Assembly (NCBI RefSeq): GCF_000175615.1 | Contig: NZ_ACVO01000015.1 | Coordinates: 186,001 to 250,000, forward strand | DNA: 64,000 nt | Source: Rothia mucilaginosa ATCC 25296 | Lineage (GTDB): Bacteria > Actinomycetota > Actinomycetes > Actinomycetales > Micrococcaceae | Direction: 5' to 3' | In this document: in pieces, positions 19,035-27,756 of the stretch | Layout: each line of letters opens with the position of its first letter | Numbering within the stretch: the stretch's first letter is position 1 | Position numbers and translations under genes: made by a program | The notes under the pieces: generated by a model | Database searches by the model: none | Told to the model about the DNA's origin: nothing | Seen by the model: only the letters and a program-made list of their open reading frames with translations

Positions 19035-19313
19035 ACTCTCTCCTTTCCTGCATATTTCCCGTGTAAAACTTTTGGCTCTTTCTAGTGTACTCGCCCGGCT
19101 GTGATGCAGCTGTGGGAGCCAGCGCAGGCGGGGCGCAAATATCGTATTCCGGACTGTTCATATAGCCTTTTCAACCGATGACTGCGGGGGTTCTGGCATG
19201 CTGGCGCGGAACCGGGGTCTTGCCCGGCGCTAGGCGGGTCTTGCACCCGAGAAGCGGCTTGGGTGTCCACTATGTTTCCGCCGTTGATTCTGCGCCCTTT
19301 TGGGGTGGGTCTG

Positions 19314-19328
19314 TGGTAGGTTTAAGGC
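19314..19328 (+). promoter_or_regulatory. Candidate extended -10 promoter for the 39-aa peptide
   Basis: TGG directly before TAGGTT (19317-19322) makes an extended -10 element; six bases later comes the ATG. No Shine-Dalgarno sequence at normal spacing is present, so a leaderless mRNA is likely. Confidence 0.4.
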
Positions 19329-19448
19329 ATGGAAAACAATCTTATGGCTCTTGAAGCTCTCTTCATGTCGCTGATGGCTATTATCTCCGTGTGCATCGGT
19401 ATCGGTGCATTCGCAGTGTTGCGTGGCCTCTTCAGCGGACAGAAGTAG
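19329..19448 (+). CDS. 39-residue putative membrane peptide
   Basis: A short frame starting MENNLMALEALFMSL has a single hydrophobic stretch (about residues 8-31, rich in Met, Ile, Ala, Val) followed by a basic, soluble tail ending GLFSGQK, as expected for a one-pass small membrane protein. It has its own candidate promoter just upstream and an excellent terminator 83 bases past the stop, so it forms a complete transcription unit between glnR and the nitrobindin gene. No family is recognised. Codon usage looks like that of neighbouring genes. Function unknown; expression is inferred only from these signals. Confidence 0.6.
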   Translation: MENNLMALEALFMSLMAIISVCIGIGAFAVLRGLFSGQK

Positions 19449-19531
19449 TCTTCCCGCACAGAGCAGAAGCATCGCCCACACAGGGCTTTAGGCGGTCGTA
19501 CGGTTCGTACCGCCTCGCCAATGACGGCGTG

Positions 19532-19569
19532 AACCCCCACCCGGTCCCCTCCGGTTGGGGGTTTTTCTT
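19532..19569 (+). terminator. Terminator of the small-peptide unit
   Basis: Stem AACCCCCA/TTGGGGGTT with an inner CCGG/CCGG helix and loop TCCCCT is followed by TTTCTTT. Confidence 0.9.
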
Positions 19570-19673
19570 TATGCTGCCCGCCGTACCGTTTACTCTGCAG
19601 ACGGCAGTGCTGCCCCGTGCCGTGAGCGAACGAACAGGCTACCGTTGTACGCACGGGTACTAAAATGGAAAGT

Positions 19674-20363
19674 ATGGCTATTGAAATCCCTACCAACCTA
19701 ACCCCTGAACTTGTTCCCTTCGCATGGCTGCTTGGCACCTGGGAAGGCACCGGAACCATGTGGTACGAAGGCCAGGAAAACACCCCCTTCGGCCAGATTA
19801 TTACTTTTGAGCAGGATGGTCTGCCCTTCATCGAATACCGCGCTGAGTCTTTCCTGCTCGATGACGAGGGTCAGAAGCTGCGCCCCATCACCGTTGAAAC
19901 CGGTTTCTGGCAGATCGACCGCCCCCTGACCGACGCTGACGGCGGCTTCGGTATTGTCCCCAAGGACGTTGTTCCCGCCTTCGCTGACGCGGCAAGCGTA
20001 GAGACTCTCCGCAATGCCGACGACGGATTCTCTCTGCTGGCGACCATTGCGCACCCCGGCGGTATTAGCGAAAACTACGTGGGCATGGTCAAGGGCCCGG
20101 TCATTCGCATGCAGACCGGCAACCTGCTACGCGATGATATTTCCCACGACTACGCCGGCTCCGTGCGCCTGTGGGGCCTGGTCAACGGCAACCTCATGTG
20201 GGACTGGGAGGTCGCAGACGCCGAGGGTAAGCTGCACAAGCACGCCTCCGCTGAACTGCGCAAGACCTCCTCGATGACCGGTGATTCTCTGGGCACTTCG
20301 ATGTTCGGTTCCTTGGATGGCGAAGAATCCACCGGTGAGCCCGGCTCCGAGCCCACCGCCTAA
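19674..20363 (+). CDS. Nitrobindin / THAP4-like heme-binding beta-barrel protein
   Basis: A 229-residue protein of the DUF1794 (FABP-like, nitrobindin) family. The barrel signature LLGTWEGTGTMWYEG lies near residues 20-34, with further strands FIEYRAESF and ETGFWQI; the C-terminal ~25 residues are low complexity. Family members bind heme b and react with nitric oxide or peroxynitrite, which would suit an organism that reduces nitrate. Two ATGs compete; the second is preferred because TAAAAT lies seven bases upstream and no ribosome site is present. It is followed closely by ygfZ, a pairing also seen in mycobacteria as far as I recall. The heme role is family knowledge, not visible here. Confidence 0.85.
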   Translation: MAIEIPTNLTPELVPFAWLLGTWEGTGTMWYEGQENTPFGQIITFEQDGLPFIEYRAESFLLDDEGQKLRPITVETGFWQIDRPLTDADGGFGIVPKDVVPAFADAASVETLRNADDGFSLLATIAHPGGISENYVGMVKGPVIRMQTGNLLRDDISHDYAGSVRLWGLVNGNLMWDWEVADAEGKLHKHASAELRKTSSMTGDSLGTSMFGSLDGEESTGEPGSEPTA

Positions 20364-20428
20364 TAACTAACTTGTGTCTGCCCCGCCGGTCGGCGGGGCA
20401 GACTCTTTGCGTGAAAGGTGCACCTTCC

Positions 20429-21664
20429 GTGACTGAATCTTCGCTTGAAGCGCCTCAGGCTGAGGCACCCCAGCCCGATGCCGCCCGCCCGGTGAGCCCC
20501 CTGCTGAGCCTGCACGGCGCTTTTGCCGCCTCCGGGCTGGATGCCGGCGTCGCCGCACACTACGGCAACCCCATGCTGGAGCAACGCGCCCTCAGCTTCG
20601 ACCGCTCCGCCAGTGCGGACGAGCCGCTGGTGCTGGTGGACCGCTCCTCCCTGGGCGTGGTGCGCGTTGAGGGGCCGGACCGCCAGACCTGGCTGACGTC
20701 CATCGCCTCGCAGATTCTGACCGGCATGACCGTCGGGGAGAGCCGCGAGTTCCTGCTGCTTTCCCCTCAGGGCCGCGTGGAGTACGCACCCTCCGCAATT
20801 GAAGACGGCGAGGCGCTCTGGCTGATCGTTGAGGGCTACCAGGCTCAGCCGCTGACCGATTACCTAAACCGCATGAAGTTCATGATGCGCGTTGAGGTGC
20901 AGAACCTCAGTGACGAGTATGCGGTACTGGAGAGCGCCCGCAACCCGATCCTGCAGGACGGTTCGGTACATCCTGCGCTCGCTGAGGGTAAGCCGCTGGT
21001 GTGGGAGGACCCTTGGCACACTCCGGCACCGGGTAGCTACCGCTACGATGAGGCGGGCGATGCTCACCCGGGTGCGGACTACGTGCGTTTCTTGAGCATT
21101 GTGCCGCGCTCTGTTCTGCCCGCCCTAGCTGAGTCTTCGGACGCGCGTTTTGCGGGGCTGTGGGCTGCGGAGGCTCTGCGTATTGAGGCATGGCGCCCGC
21201 GCTACGGTACCGAGGCGGACGATAAGACGATCCCCCAGGAGCTGGATTACACCCGTACGGCGGTGCATTTTGATAAGGGCTGCTACAAGGGGCAAGAGAC
21301 GGTGGCTCGCGTGCATAACCTGGGTCGCCCGCCGCGCCGCCTGGTGTTCTTGGATATTGACGGTTCGGAGCACACCCTGCCGGCGGCAGGTAGTGAGCTG
21401 TTCGTGGAGGGCAAGTCCCGCCCGGTCGGTCGTATTACCTCGGTGGCGCTACATTATGAGGCGGGCCCGATTGCTCTGGCTGTGATTAAGCGCGGTGTTG
21501 ACCCGCAGGCGCCTTTGCGTGCGGTTGATGGCGGTGACTTCCTGCCCGATGGTTCGCCGGCGCCGGCGACCGAGTATGCGGTGGCTCAGACGACGGTGGT
21601 TTCGCCGGAGTCCGGTGAGGTGGCGCGTCGTTCTTTGGCGGGTCAGGACTTCCTGAAGCGCTAG
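20429..21664 (+). CDS. ygfZ: YgfZ/CAF17-type folate-binding protein
   Basis: A 411-residue relative of GcvT that uses a folate to support repair or assembly of some iron-sulfur enzymes. The defining motif KGCYKGQETVARVHNLG lies near residues 285-301, with GPDRQTWLTSI near 88 and LDYTRTAVHFDKG just before the motif. It has an Ala/Pro/Glu-rich N-terminal extension. The GTG start was chosen since GAAAGG precedes it; a GTG six codons earlier is possible. It sits 65 bases after the nitrobindin gene. A link to the [4Fe-4S] proteins in this window (NarGH, MoaA, SdaA) is reasonable but inferred. Confidence 0.9.
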   Translation: MTESSLEAPQAEAPQPDAARPVSPLLSLHGAFAASGLDAGVAAHYGNPMLEQRALSFDRSASADEPLVLVDRSSLGVVRVEGPDRQTWLTSIASQILTGMTVGESREFLLLSPQGRVEYAPSAIEDGEALWLIVEGYQAQPLTDYLNRMKFMMRVEVQNLSDEYAVLESARNPILQDGSVHPALAEGKPLVWEDPWHTPAPGSYRYDEAGDAHPGADYVRFLSIVPRSVLPALAESSDARFAGLWAAEALRIEAWRPRYGTEADDKTIPQELDYTRTAVHFDKGCYKGQETVARVHNLGRPPRRLVFLDIDGSEHTLPAAGSELFVEGKSRPVGRITSVALHYEAGPIALAVIKRGVDPQAPLRAVDGGDFLPDGSPAPATEYAVAQTTVVSPESGEVARRSLAGQDFLKR

Positions 21665-21707
21665 GCGCTCCCCGACCCAAAACCGCCTGAACTAGAACCC
21701 ACCCCAA

Positions 21708-21760
21708 CTAAAACCGCGGAGGCGGGCACCCGTTACGGGTGCCCGCCTCCGCGGTTTTAG
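21708..21760. terminator. Perfect 25-bp bidirectional terminator, ygfZ / pfkA
   Basis: A perfect 25-bp inverted repeat with loop TTA. The arms begin CTAAAACCGCGG and end GGTGCCCGCC-type pairs, with T- and A-rich ends on both sides suited to terminating both convergent genes. Confidence 0.95.
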
Positions 21761-21796
21761 TATGAGTGCTCAGCGAGCTTGCTGAGCCTGCGGGGT

Positions 21797-22828
21797 TTAG
21801 CGGCCGAAGAGGACGGCTGCTTCTTCCCAACGTTCCTGAGGTACGGACTTCAGACCGTCCAGTGCCTCTTCGAGGGGTACGTACTTGATTTCGGTGCCCT
21901 GCACGGAGACCATCTTGCCCCACTGCTTCTGAGCGACCATGTCGACTGCGCCCATGCCCAGGCGGGTTGCGAGCACGCGGTCGTAGCCGGTGGGTGCGCC
22001 ACCGCGCTGGATGTGGCCCAGGATGGTGTTACGGGTCTCGACGCCGGTCATCTTCTCGATCTCGTGGGTGATGTACTCACCGATGCCGCCGAGACGGGGA
22101 CGACCGTCCTTTTCGGTACCCTTGTTTGCCATGACGTCGTCGAAGCCTTCGGGGATGAAGCCTTCAGCAACAACAACCAGGGGAGAGCGGCCGCGGTCGT
22201 GTACTTCCTTGACCCATTCAGCAACCTGCTCCATGGAGACCTTGACCTCGGGGATCAGGATTGCGTGTGCGCCTGCTGCCATACCGGAGTGCAGTGCAAT
22301 CCAGCCGACGTGGCGGCCCATGACCTCTGCAACCATGCAGCGGTGGTGCGATTCACCGGTGGTGCGGATGCGGTCCATTGCCTCGGTTGCGATGGATACA
22401 GCGGTGTCGAAACCGAAGGTGTAGTCGGTTGCGCGCAGGTCGTTGTCAATGGTCTTGGGGACACCGATGACGGGCAGGCCTGCGTCTGCCAGACGCTTTG
22501 CGCCTGCGAGGGTGCCTTCACCGCCGATAGCAACGATTGCGTCGATGCCGTGGCGTTCCATCATAATTTCGATGTTTTCGGGGCCACCGTTGGGGCCGTC
22601 GAAGGGGTTGGTGCGGGAGGTACCGATGATGGTGCCGCCCTGGGCTGCCAGGCCGCGGACCTTCTGACGGGGCAGGTCCATGTAGTCGCCTTCAACGACG
22701 CCGCGCCAGCCATCACGGAAGCCGACGAACTCGTAGCCGTACTTCTTGACGCCGTTGAGGACAGCGCCGCGGATGACAGCGTTCAGGCCGGGGCAGTCGC
22801 CGCCGGAAGTAAGCAGACCGATCTTCAT
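21797..22828 (-). CDS. pfkA: 6-phosphofructokinase
   Basis: PFK phosphorylates fructose-6-phosphate, the committing step of glycolysis. Diagnostic motifs: LTSGGDCPGLNAVIRG at the N-terminus, GTSRTNPF, AIGGEGTLAGAKRLA near residue 100, PKTIDNDLRATDYTFGFDTA near 120-139, and MGRHVGWIALHSGMAAGAH. The phosphoryl-donor positions read Gly (GGEG) and Lys (PKT). Gly at the first favours ATP, whereas Lys at the second occurs in PPi-enzymes and in the actinobacterial group, so an ATP-using enzyme of that group is most likely. The ATG has AGGAG upstream. The gene is monocistronic with a hairpin in its leader. Confidence 0.95.
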   Translation of the reverse strand: MKIGLLTSGGDCPGLNAVIRGAVLNGVKKYGYEFVGFRDGWRGVVEGDYMDLPRQKVRGLAAQGGTIIGTSRTNPFDGPNGGPENIEIMMERHGIDAIVAIGGEGTLAGAKRLADAGLPVIGVPKTIDNDLRATDYTFGFDTAVSIATEAMDRIRTTGESHHRCMVAEVMGRHVGWIALHSGMAAGAHAILIPEVKVSMEQVAEWVKEVHDRGRSPLVVVAEGFIPEGFDDVMANKGTEKDGRPRLGGIGEYITHEIEKMTGVETRNTILGHIQRGGAPTGYDRVLATRLGMGAVDMVAQKQWGKMVSVQGTEIKYVPLEEALDGLKSVPQERWEEAAVLFGR

Positions 22829-23090
22829 GGTTGGCTCCTAATGTCTGCGCGTTTTAGGTGTTGTGCGCGCGTGTATATAACTATGACCTCCACGAATTCG
22901 GCACGCGAATGTTCGCCGGTCGGGAGGTCGTTCTCTTGGTCTCTATTTTAGCGATGTTTGGGTTGTGTGGGTAGTGGTGGAAAGCCGTGGGAACGCCTGT
23001 TTTGGTGCTGAAAAGTTCAGGTTTTTAGTACCTGTATGTTTGGGTTTGAAACACAAATAGCCGCCCTTTCCCACCTATGGCACCGAAGAG
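22829..23090. other. pfkA leader and promoter region
   Basis: On the minus strand a TAAAAT -10-like box near 22944-22949 could start a pfkA mRNA with a leader of about 110 bases. That leader contains an imperfect hairpin bounded by GACCTCC (22885-22891) and GGAGGTC (22923-22929), with inner GCGAA/TTCGC pairing. A second candidate start, TATATA near 22874, lies inside the same stretch. No gene is seen in 22829-23300. Confidence 0.4.
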
Positions 23091-23143
23091 GCGAATGAGG
23101 CTTCCTCACATCTGTAAAGATGCGGGAAGCCTCATTCGTTTTA
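23091..23143. terminator. Long hairpin with T tract in gene-free region
   Basis: CGAATGAGGCTTCC and its exact complement flank an inner CATCT/AGATG stem with a GTAA loop; TTTT follows on the plus strand. It probably ends minus-strand aminotransferase transcripts, but its T tract faces the plus strand, where no gene is known. Confidence 0.65.
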
Positions 23144-23300
23144 AAAATATTTTTAAATATTTGTGGGATTCTCCGTTTTTAGGGCAAAAAACGGTCAATA
23201 GTCCTGTGATTGATCGTTTCGTACCGGTTTATCCCACGTCTGAACCGCTTCCCACGGGGTGAGTTGCAGGTTTAGCGGGCGCGCTCAGAGGGGGACGGAA

Positions 23301-24503
23301 CTAGTCGCGTGCCTGACCGAGGAACTTCTGCAGGCGTGCCAGGCCCTCTGCCAGGTCCTCGTCACTCAGAGCGTAGGAGAGGCGCAGGTAGCCGCTGGGG
23401 CCGAATGCCTCGCCGGGAACTACGGCAACCTCAGCCTTTTCGAGGATGAGCTCGGCCAGCTCTGCGGTGGTCTGCGGGCGTACGCCTTCAATTTCCTTGC
23501 CGAGCAGTTCGCGTACGTCCGGGTATGCGTAGAACGCACCGGTGGGTACGGGGCAGTGCACGCCTTCAATAGCGTTCAGGCCGTCGACGATGGTGCGGCG
23601 GCGGCGGTCGAAGGCGGCGTGCATGATTTCCACGTCGTCCTGCGGACCGGTCAGAGCGGCAAGAGCTGCGCGCTGGGCGATGTTGTTGACGTTGGAGGTC
23701 ATGTGGGATTGCAGGTTGGAAGCTGCGGCGATGACGTCGCGCGGGCCAATCATCCAGCCCACACGCCAACCGGTCATGGCGTAGGTCTTTGCCACACCGT
23801 TGAGGATGACGCACAGGTCAGCGAGTTCGGGCACCGCCTTCAGAATGGAGACAGCCTGAACACCGTCATAGGTGAGGTGCTCGTAGATTTCGTCGGTCAG
23901 AACGAAAATGCCCTTGGACAGAGCCCATTCGCCGATGGCGCGGGTTTCCTCTTCGGTGTAGACGGCACCGGTCGGGTTGGAGGGGGAGACGAAGATGAGC
24001 GCCTTGGTGGCGGGGGTGTAGGCTGCTTCGAGCTGCTCGACGGTGACCTTGTAGTGCTGGTCGCTACCGGCGAACACCTCGATGGGGTTGCCGCCGGCCA
24101 GGCGGATGCACTCGGGGTAGGTGGTCCAGTAGGGTGCGGGCAACAGGACGTCGTCGCCTTCGTCAATGACGGTTGCGAATGCCTGGTAGACCGCCTGCTT
24201 ACCGCCGTTGGTGATGACAACCTGGGAGGGGTCAATCTCTACACCGGAGTCGCGCAGGGTCTTTTCGGCGATTGCCTTCTTCAGTTCGGGAAGACCGGAG
24301 GCGGGGGAGTAACGGAAGTTCTTGGGGTCGTTGAGCGCTTCGCGTGCGGCGTCCACAATGTGCGCGGGGGTGGGGAAGTCCGGTTCGCCTGCGCCGAAAC
24401 CGATGACGGGGCGTCCCTGAGCCTTGAGTGCTTTTGCCTTTGCGTCGACGGCAAGGGTTGCGGAGGGTGCGATGGCACCGATGCGGCTTGAAATACGCGC
24501 CAT
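23301..24503 (-). CDS. aspC: Pyridoxal-phosphate aspartate aminotransferase (class I)
   Basis: A 400-residue fold-type I aminotransferase of the AspB/AspC group, interconverting aspartate and oxaloacetate with glutamate and 2-oxoglutarate. Seen: [14 protein letters not shown] near residues 32-45, [11 protein letters not shown] near 105, [14 protein letters not shown] near 172, [11 protein letters not shown] near 204 and [21 protein letters not shown] near 235 holding the PLP lysine. The internal ATG at MARISSRIG is preceded by GAAGAGAG; upstream in-frame codons are unsupported. It is divergent from tRNA-Trp-secE-nusG, the usual actinobacterial neighbourhood of this gene. Confidence 0.93.
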   Translation of the reverse strand: MARISSRIGAIAPSATLAVDAKAKALKAQGRPVIGFGAGEPDFPTPAHIVDAAREALNDPKNFRYSPASGLPELKKAIAEKTLRDSGVEIDPSQVVITNGGKQAVYQAFATVIDEGDDVLLPAPYWTTYPECIRLAGGNPIEVFAGSDQHYKVTVEQLEAAYTPATKALIFVSPSNPTGAVYTEEETRAIGEWALSKGIFVLTDEIYEHLTYDGVQAVSILKAVPELADLCVILNGVAKTYAMTGWRVGWMIGPRDVIAAASNLQSHMTSNVNNIAQRAALAALTGPQDDVEIMHAAFDRRRRTIVDGLNAIEGVHCPVPTGAFYAYPDVRELLGKEIEGVRPQTTAELAELILEKAEVAVVPGEAFGPSGYLRLSYALSDEDLAEGLARLQKFLGQARD

Positions 24504-24712
24504 GGGGCTCTCTTCTCTTTCTTCTTGTGCGCTGCCGGCGTGAAGTCGACAAGGAAATAGGTGATGGGAATGCACGTGTGGGACCAATCCGCGCGTGATG
24601 GGCGCGGGTGTGTGCGGCGTTCCTTGTACTAGGATACGGTCCACTAGTAGCGATACGGAACCCTTCGTCAAGGTATCTCAAGAGGTTTTTTGAAAAATAT
24701 TACATTTTGAAG

Positions 24713-24742
24713 TTGCATCGGCCCCGAAAGATGGTTTACAGT
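24713..24742 (+). promoter_or_regulatory. Promoter of tRNA-Trp
   Basis: TTGCAT (24713-24718), an 18-base spacer and TACAGT (24737-24742) give a good sigma-70-type promoter. Transcription would begin near 24749, about 110 bases before the mature tRNA. The rest of the 354-base gap after aspC holds no gene. Confidence 0.6.
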
Positions 24743-24857
24743 TAGTTCTGCACCCGCAAGGGTGTAATTGTTTGCCCCTCTAAAGCCCACGGCTTGCGAG
24801 GCAATAGAGGAGTGAACGAGTGAGAAGCAACTCTCACACCTGAAGTGAAAACTTCAA

Positions 24858-24930
24858 AGGGTGGTGGCTCAATTGGTAGAGCAGCGGTCTCCAAAACCGC
24901 AGGTTGCAGGTTCGAGTCCTGTCCGCCCTG
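24858..24930 (+). tRNA. tRNA-Trp (anticodon CCA)
   Basis: Acceptor AGGGTGG/CCGCCCT with one wobble, D arm GCTC/GAGC, anticodon stem GCGGT/ACCGC with loop CTCCAAA giving anticodon CCA, and T arm GCAGG-TTCGAGT-CCTGT. The tRNA-Trp/secE/nusG order is typical of actinobacteria. Confidence 0.96.
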
Positions 24931-24955
24931 CTTTTATTGCCTCAATAAATAATTT

Positions 24956-24984
24956 GTACGCCCGCACCCCGGGCGTACTTTTTT
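24956..24984 (+). terminator. Terminator between tRNA-Trp and secE
   Basis: Perfect 8-bp stem GTACGCCC/GGGCGTAC with loop GCACCCC and six T. Only 23 bases remain before the secE start codon, so secE depends either on read-through or on a promoter embedded in this short stretch. Confidence 0.85.
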
Positions 24985-25007
24985 AGACTCAGAAAGGGGC
25001 AGAAGAA

Positions 25008-25286
25008 ATGGCATCGTCTGCTACCGCCGAGAAGGCTGTCCAGCCCGGCGCATCGTCGAAGAGCGATAAGAAGCTCGGTTTCTTCGGCCGTATTTTTGCA
25101 TTCCTCCGTGAAGTTTTTGCGGAGTTGAAGAAGGTTACTACTCCCACCGGACGTGAACTGGTTGGTTACTTCTTCGGAGTTCTGTTCTTCGTCGTGGTGA
25201 TGCTCCTTCTTATTTCTGGTCTGGATTATCTTTTCGGACAGGGAGCATTCTGGATTTTCGGTAACGGAACGATTCAGCGTAACTAG
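25008..25286 (+). CDS. secE: Preprotein translocase subunit SecE
   Basis: The small essential SecE subunit clamps SecY in the membrane translocon. At 92 residues it has the short bacterial form: a polar N-terminus, the conserved amphipathic segment FFGRIFAFLREVFAELKKVTTPTGREL (about 25-50, the EL-KV-TP-E signature), and one transmembrane helix (about 53-75, GYFFGVLFFVVVMLLLIS). The ATG is preceded by AAAGGGGCAGAAG. It precedes nusG by 104 bases and lies directly after a terminator. Confidence 0.96.
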   Translation: MASSATAEKAVQPGASSKSDKKLGFFGRIFAFLREVFAELKKVTTPTGRELVGYFFGVLFFVVVMLLLISGLDYLFGQGAFWIFGNGTIQRN

Positions 25287-25390
25287 TACTGGTTGCATCC
25301 TTATCTGGGGTGCCCCATCAGTGATTTCCCTCAGCGCATTGGCGAGTGGAAGTCCCCTCTAGATGATTAACGATAGAAAGTAGGAGCGAC

Positions 25391-26137
25391 GTGTCCGAGC
25401 AGGAACTGGTATCCGAGATTGAAGAGGTCGAGGTAGCCGCTGCTGAGGCTACTGAGGAGTCTGCAGCTATTGAGCAGCAGGCTGAGGAAGCTACCGAGGA
25501 TGTCGAGGTGGCTGAAGCAGCTGCTGAGGCTGCTGAGGAAGTCGACGCTCTGGAAGAATTCAAGTCCAAGCTGCGCCGTCAGATGGGCGACTGGTACGTG
25601 GTTCACACCTACTCCGGCTACGAGAACAAGGTGAAGACCGGTATCGAGACCCGTATCCAGAACCTGGAAGCTGAAGATGAGATCTTCGAGGTTCAGGTTC
25701 CCATGGAGACCGTGGTTGAGTTCAAGAACACCGTGAAGAAAACCATCCGCCGCGTGCGTGTTCCCGGTTATGTTCTGGTTCGTATGGAACTGACCGACCA
25801 CTCGTGGGGCGTTGTCCGCCACACCCCCGGTGTGACTGGCTTCGTGGGTCAGGATGCGTACAACCCGGTCCCGCTGCGCATGGACGAGGTCTTCGACATG
25901 CTCCTGCCGGTCTTCGAAGAGCAGCAGCAGAGCCAGGGTCTGCCTGTTTCCAAGCCCGTTATCGAGTCCGACTACACTGTGGGCGAGAATGTCCGCGTGA
26001 AGTCCGGTGCTTTCGAGGGCATGGACGCTACCGTTTCGGAGATCAAGGGCGAGTCCCAGCAGATTGTCGTGATGATTTCCGTCTTCGGCCGCGACACCCC
26101 GGTGACCTTGAGCTTCACCGAGATTGAAAAGATTTAA
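25391..26137 (+). CDS. nusG: Transcription elongation/termination factor NusG
   Basis: NusG binds RNA polymerase, modulates pausing and links transcription with Rho and the ribosome. An acidic Glu/Ala-rich N-terminal extension of about 65 residues, usual in actinobacteria, precedes the NGN domain (DWYVVHTYSGYENKVKTGIETRI near 70-92, VPGYVLVRMEL, HTPGVTGFVG). The C-terminal KOW domain includes GENVRVKSGAFEGMDATVSEI near 200-220. GTG start with AGGAG well placed; total 248 residues. It ends in a clear terminator, so rplKA has its own promoter. Confidence 0.97.
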   Translation: MSEQELVSEIEEVEVAAAEATEESAAIEQQAEEATEDVEVAEAAAEAAEEVDALEEFKSKLRRQMGDWYVVHTYSGYENKVKTGIETRIQNLEAEDEIFEVQVPMETVVEFKNTVKKTIRRVRVPGYVLVRMELTDHSWGVVRHTPGVTGFVGQDAYNPVPLRMDEVFDMLLPVFEEQQQSQGLPVSKPVIESDYTVGENVRVKSGAFEGMDATVSEIKGESQQIVVMISVFGRDTPVTLSFTEIEKI

Positions 26138-26155
26138 CGCTTTGGCGTTGTGAAT

Positions 26156-26190
26156 ATGAGCCTCGCACTTTGGTGCGGGGCTCATATTTT
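26156..26190 (+). terminator. Terminator of nusG
   Basis: A 13-bp stem ATGAGCCTCGCAC/GTGCGGGGCTCAT (one wobble) with loop TTTG, followed by ATTTT. Confidence 0.9.
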
Positions 26191-26253
26191 GTGTCGGCTG
26201 TATAACCGGCGGCGGCTGTGCGGATGAGGTTTACTCTTTCTGCTAGCTGGCGC

Positions 26254-26403
26254 TGGATTAAGTCGCTGATTAACGCTAGAATGTTGGTTTGTGTATGCGC
26301 ATGTCACGCTTTCATGCGGATGCACGGGTGACCGCGCCACGGTCACCGTCTTGCCGGCGTACGCTCCTGTGCGTCGGTTCCCAGCTAAGAAAAGGACCCT
26401 ACA
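26254..26403 (+). promoter_or_regulatory. rplK promoter and two-hairpin leader
   Basis: A -10-like TAGAAT (26277-26282) with a weak -35 (TGGATT) precedes a ~115-base leader. The leader holds two perfect hairpins: CGCATG/CATGCG (26298-26318) and GGTGACCG/CGGTCACC with loop CGCCA (26327-26347). In other bacteria ribosomal protein L1 represses this operon by binding its leader; one of these hairpins may be the target. Confidence 0.5.
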
Positions 26404-26832
26404 TTGGCTCCCAAGAAGAAGGTCACTGGCCTCATCAAGCTGCAGATCCAGGCAGGCGCCGCTAACCCGGCTCCCCCCGTCGGCCCCGCACTGGGCTCGC
26501 ACGGTGTGAACATCATGGAGTTCTGCAAGGCATACAACGCTGCAACCGAATCGCAGCGCGGTAACATCATCCCCGTTGAGATTACCGTCTACGAGGATCG
26601 CTCCTTCACCTTCATCACCAAGACCCCTCCGGCTTCCCAGCTGATCAAGAAGGCTGCTGGCGTTGCTAAGGGCTCCGCTGTTCCTCACACCACCAAGGTT
26701 GGTTCGCTGACCGAGGCTCAGGTGCGCGAGATCGCTGAGACCAAGATGCCCGACCTGAACGCAAACGACCTGGATGCTGCTTCCAAGATCATCGCAGGTA
26801 CCGCTCGTTCCATGGGTATCACCGTCGAGTAA
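26404..26832 (+). CDS. rplK: 50S ribosomal protein L11
   Basis: L11 forms the GTPase-associated centre with 23S rRNA and the L10/L12 stalk. The sequence is highly conserved: [38 protein letters not shown] at the N-terminus and a C-terminal RNA-binding domain ending [12 protein letters not shown]. 142 residues. The start is TTG, with AAAAGGA seven bases upstream; the first residues MAPKKKVTG match the family start. Confidence 0.98.
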   Translation: MAPKKKVTGLIKLQIQAGAANPAPPVGPALGSHGVNIMEFCKAYNAATESQRGNIIPVEITVYEDRSFTFITKTPPASQLIKKAAGVAKGSAVPHTTKVGSLTEAQVREIAETKMPDLNANDLDAASKIIAGTARSMGITVE

Positions 26833-26969
26833 TTTCGGTCCGCCGAATAGCCGAGTAATCGGCACCGTAGATTTTTCTACACAGAACTTGTAAATGCCCG
26901 TCGTATGGACGGGATGTGGCAGAGCCGAGCGCGGCTCACGAGACCACAACTGCATAAGGAGAAAAGCAG

Positions 26970-27665
26970 ATGGCAAAGCGCAGCAAGGCGTACAAGGCAG
27001 CTGTAGCCAAGATTGAAGAGGGTAAGCTCTACACCCCCGCTGAGGCAGTTGCCCTGGCGAAGGAAACCTCTTCCACCAAGACCGACGCAACCGTTGAGGT
27101 TGCAATGCGTCTGTCCGTTGACCCCCGTAAGGCAGACCAGATGGTTCGCGGTACCGTGAACCTGCCCCACGGCACCGGTAAGACCGCTCGCGTGGTCGTT
27201 ATCGCAGCAGGCCCCAAGGCTGCTGAGGCTGAGGCAGCTGGCGCTGACTACGTTGGTTCCGACGAGCTGATCGCAAAGATTGCTGGCGGCTGGACTGACT
27301 TCGACGCAGCGGTTGCAACCCCCGACATGATGGGCAAGGTCGGCCGCCTGGGTAAGATCCTGGGTCCCCGTAACCTGATGCCGAACCCCAAGACCGGTAC
27401 CGTGACCATGGATGTTGCAAAGGCTGTTGCAGACATCAAGGGCGGTAAGATTGACTTCCGCGTTGACCGTAACTCCAACCTGCACTTCATCATCGGTAAG
27501 GCTTCCTTCACCGCTGAGCAGCTCGAGGAGAACTTCCAGGCAGCTCTGGAAGAGGTTAACCGTCTGAAGCCCTCTTCGGCTAAGGGTCGTTACATCTCCA
27601 AGGCAACCGTTGCTACCACCTTCGGCCCCGGCATCCCCGTTGATCCGGCTGCCGTTGCTGCCTAA
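26970..27665 (+). CDS. rplA: 50S ribosomal protein L1
   Basis: L1 builds the mobile L1 stalk and, in many bacteria, represses its own operon. Seen: [25 protein letters not shown] start, [23 protein letters not shown] near residues 51-72, [22 protein letters not shown] near 129-150, and [20 protein letters not shown] near 165. 231 residues, normal length. The ATG follows AAGGAGAAAAGC. It lies 137 bases after rplK and ends in a strong terminator. Confidence 0.98.
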   Translation: MAKRSKAYKAAVAKIEEGKLYTPAEAVALAKETSSTKTDATVEVAMRLSVDPRKADQMVRGTVNLPHGTGKTARVVVIAAGPKAAEAEAAGADYVGSDELIAKIAGGWTDFDAAVATPDMMGKVGRLGKILGPRNLMPNPKTGTVTMDVAKAVADIKGGKIDFRVDRNSNLHFIIGKASFTAEQLEENFQAALEEVNRLKPSSAKGRYISKATVATTFGPGIPVDPAAVAA

Positions 27666-27699
27666 GGTATGCACCTGTAGCTTCTAGCATTTAGCTAGT

Positions 27700-27738
27700 A
27701 GTCGCCCCCGACGTTTAGGCGTCGGGGGCGACTTTTTT
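27700..27738 (+). terminator. Terminator of rplKA
   Basis: Perfect 14-bp stem AGTCGCCCCCGACG/CGTCGGGGGCGACT with loop TTTAGG and a T5 tract. Confidence 0.95.
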
Positions 27739-27756
27739 GTACATGATTTTGTCTGT

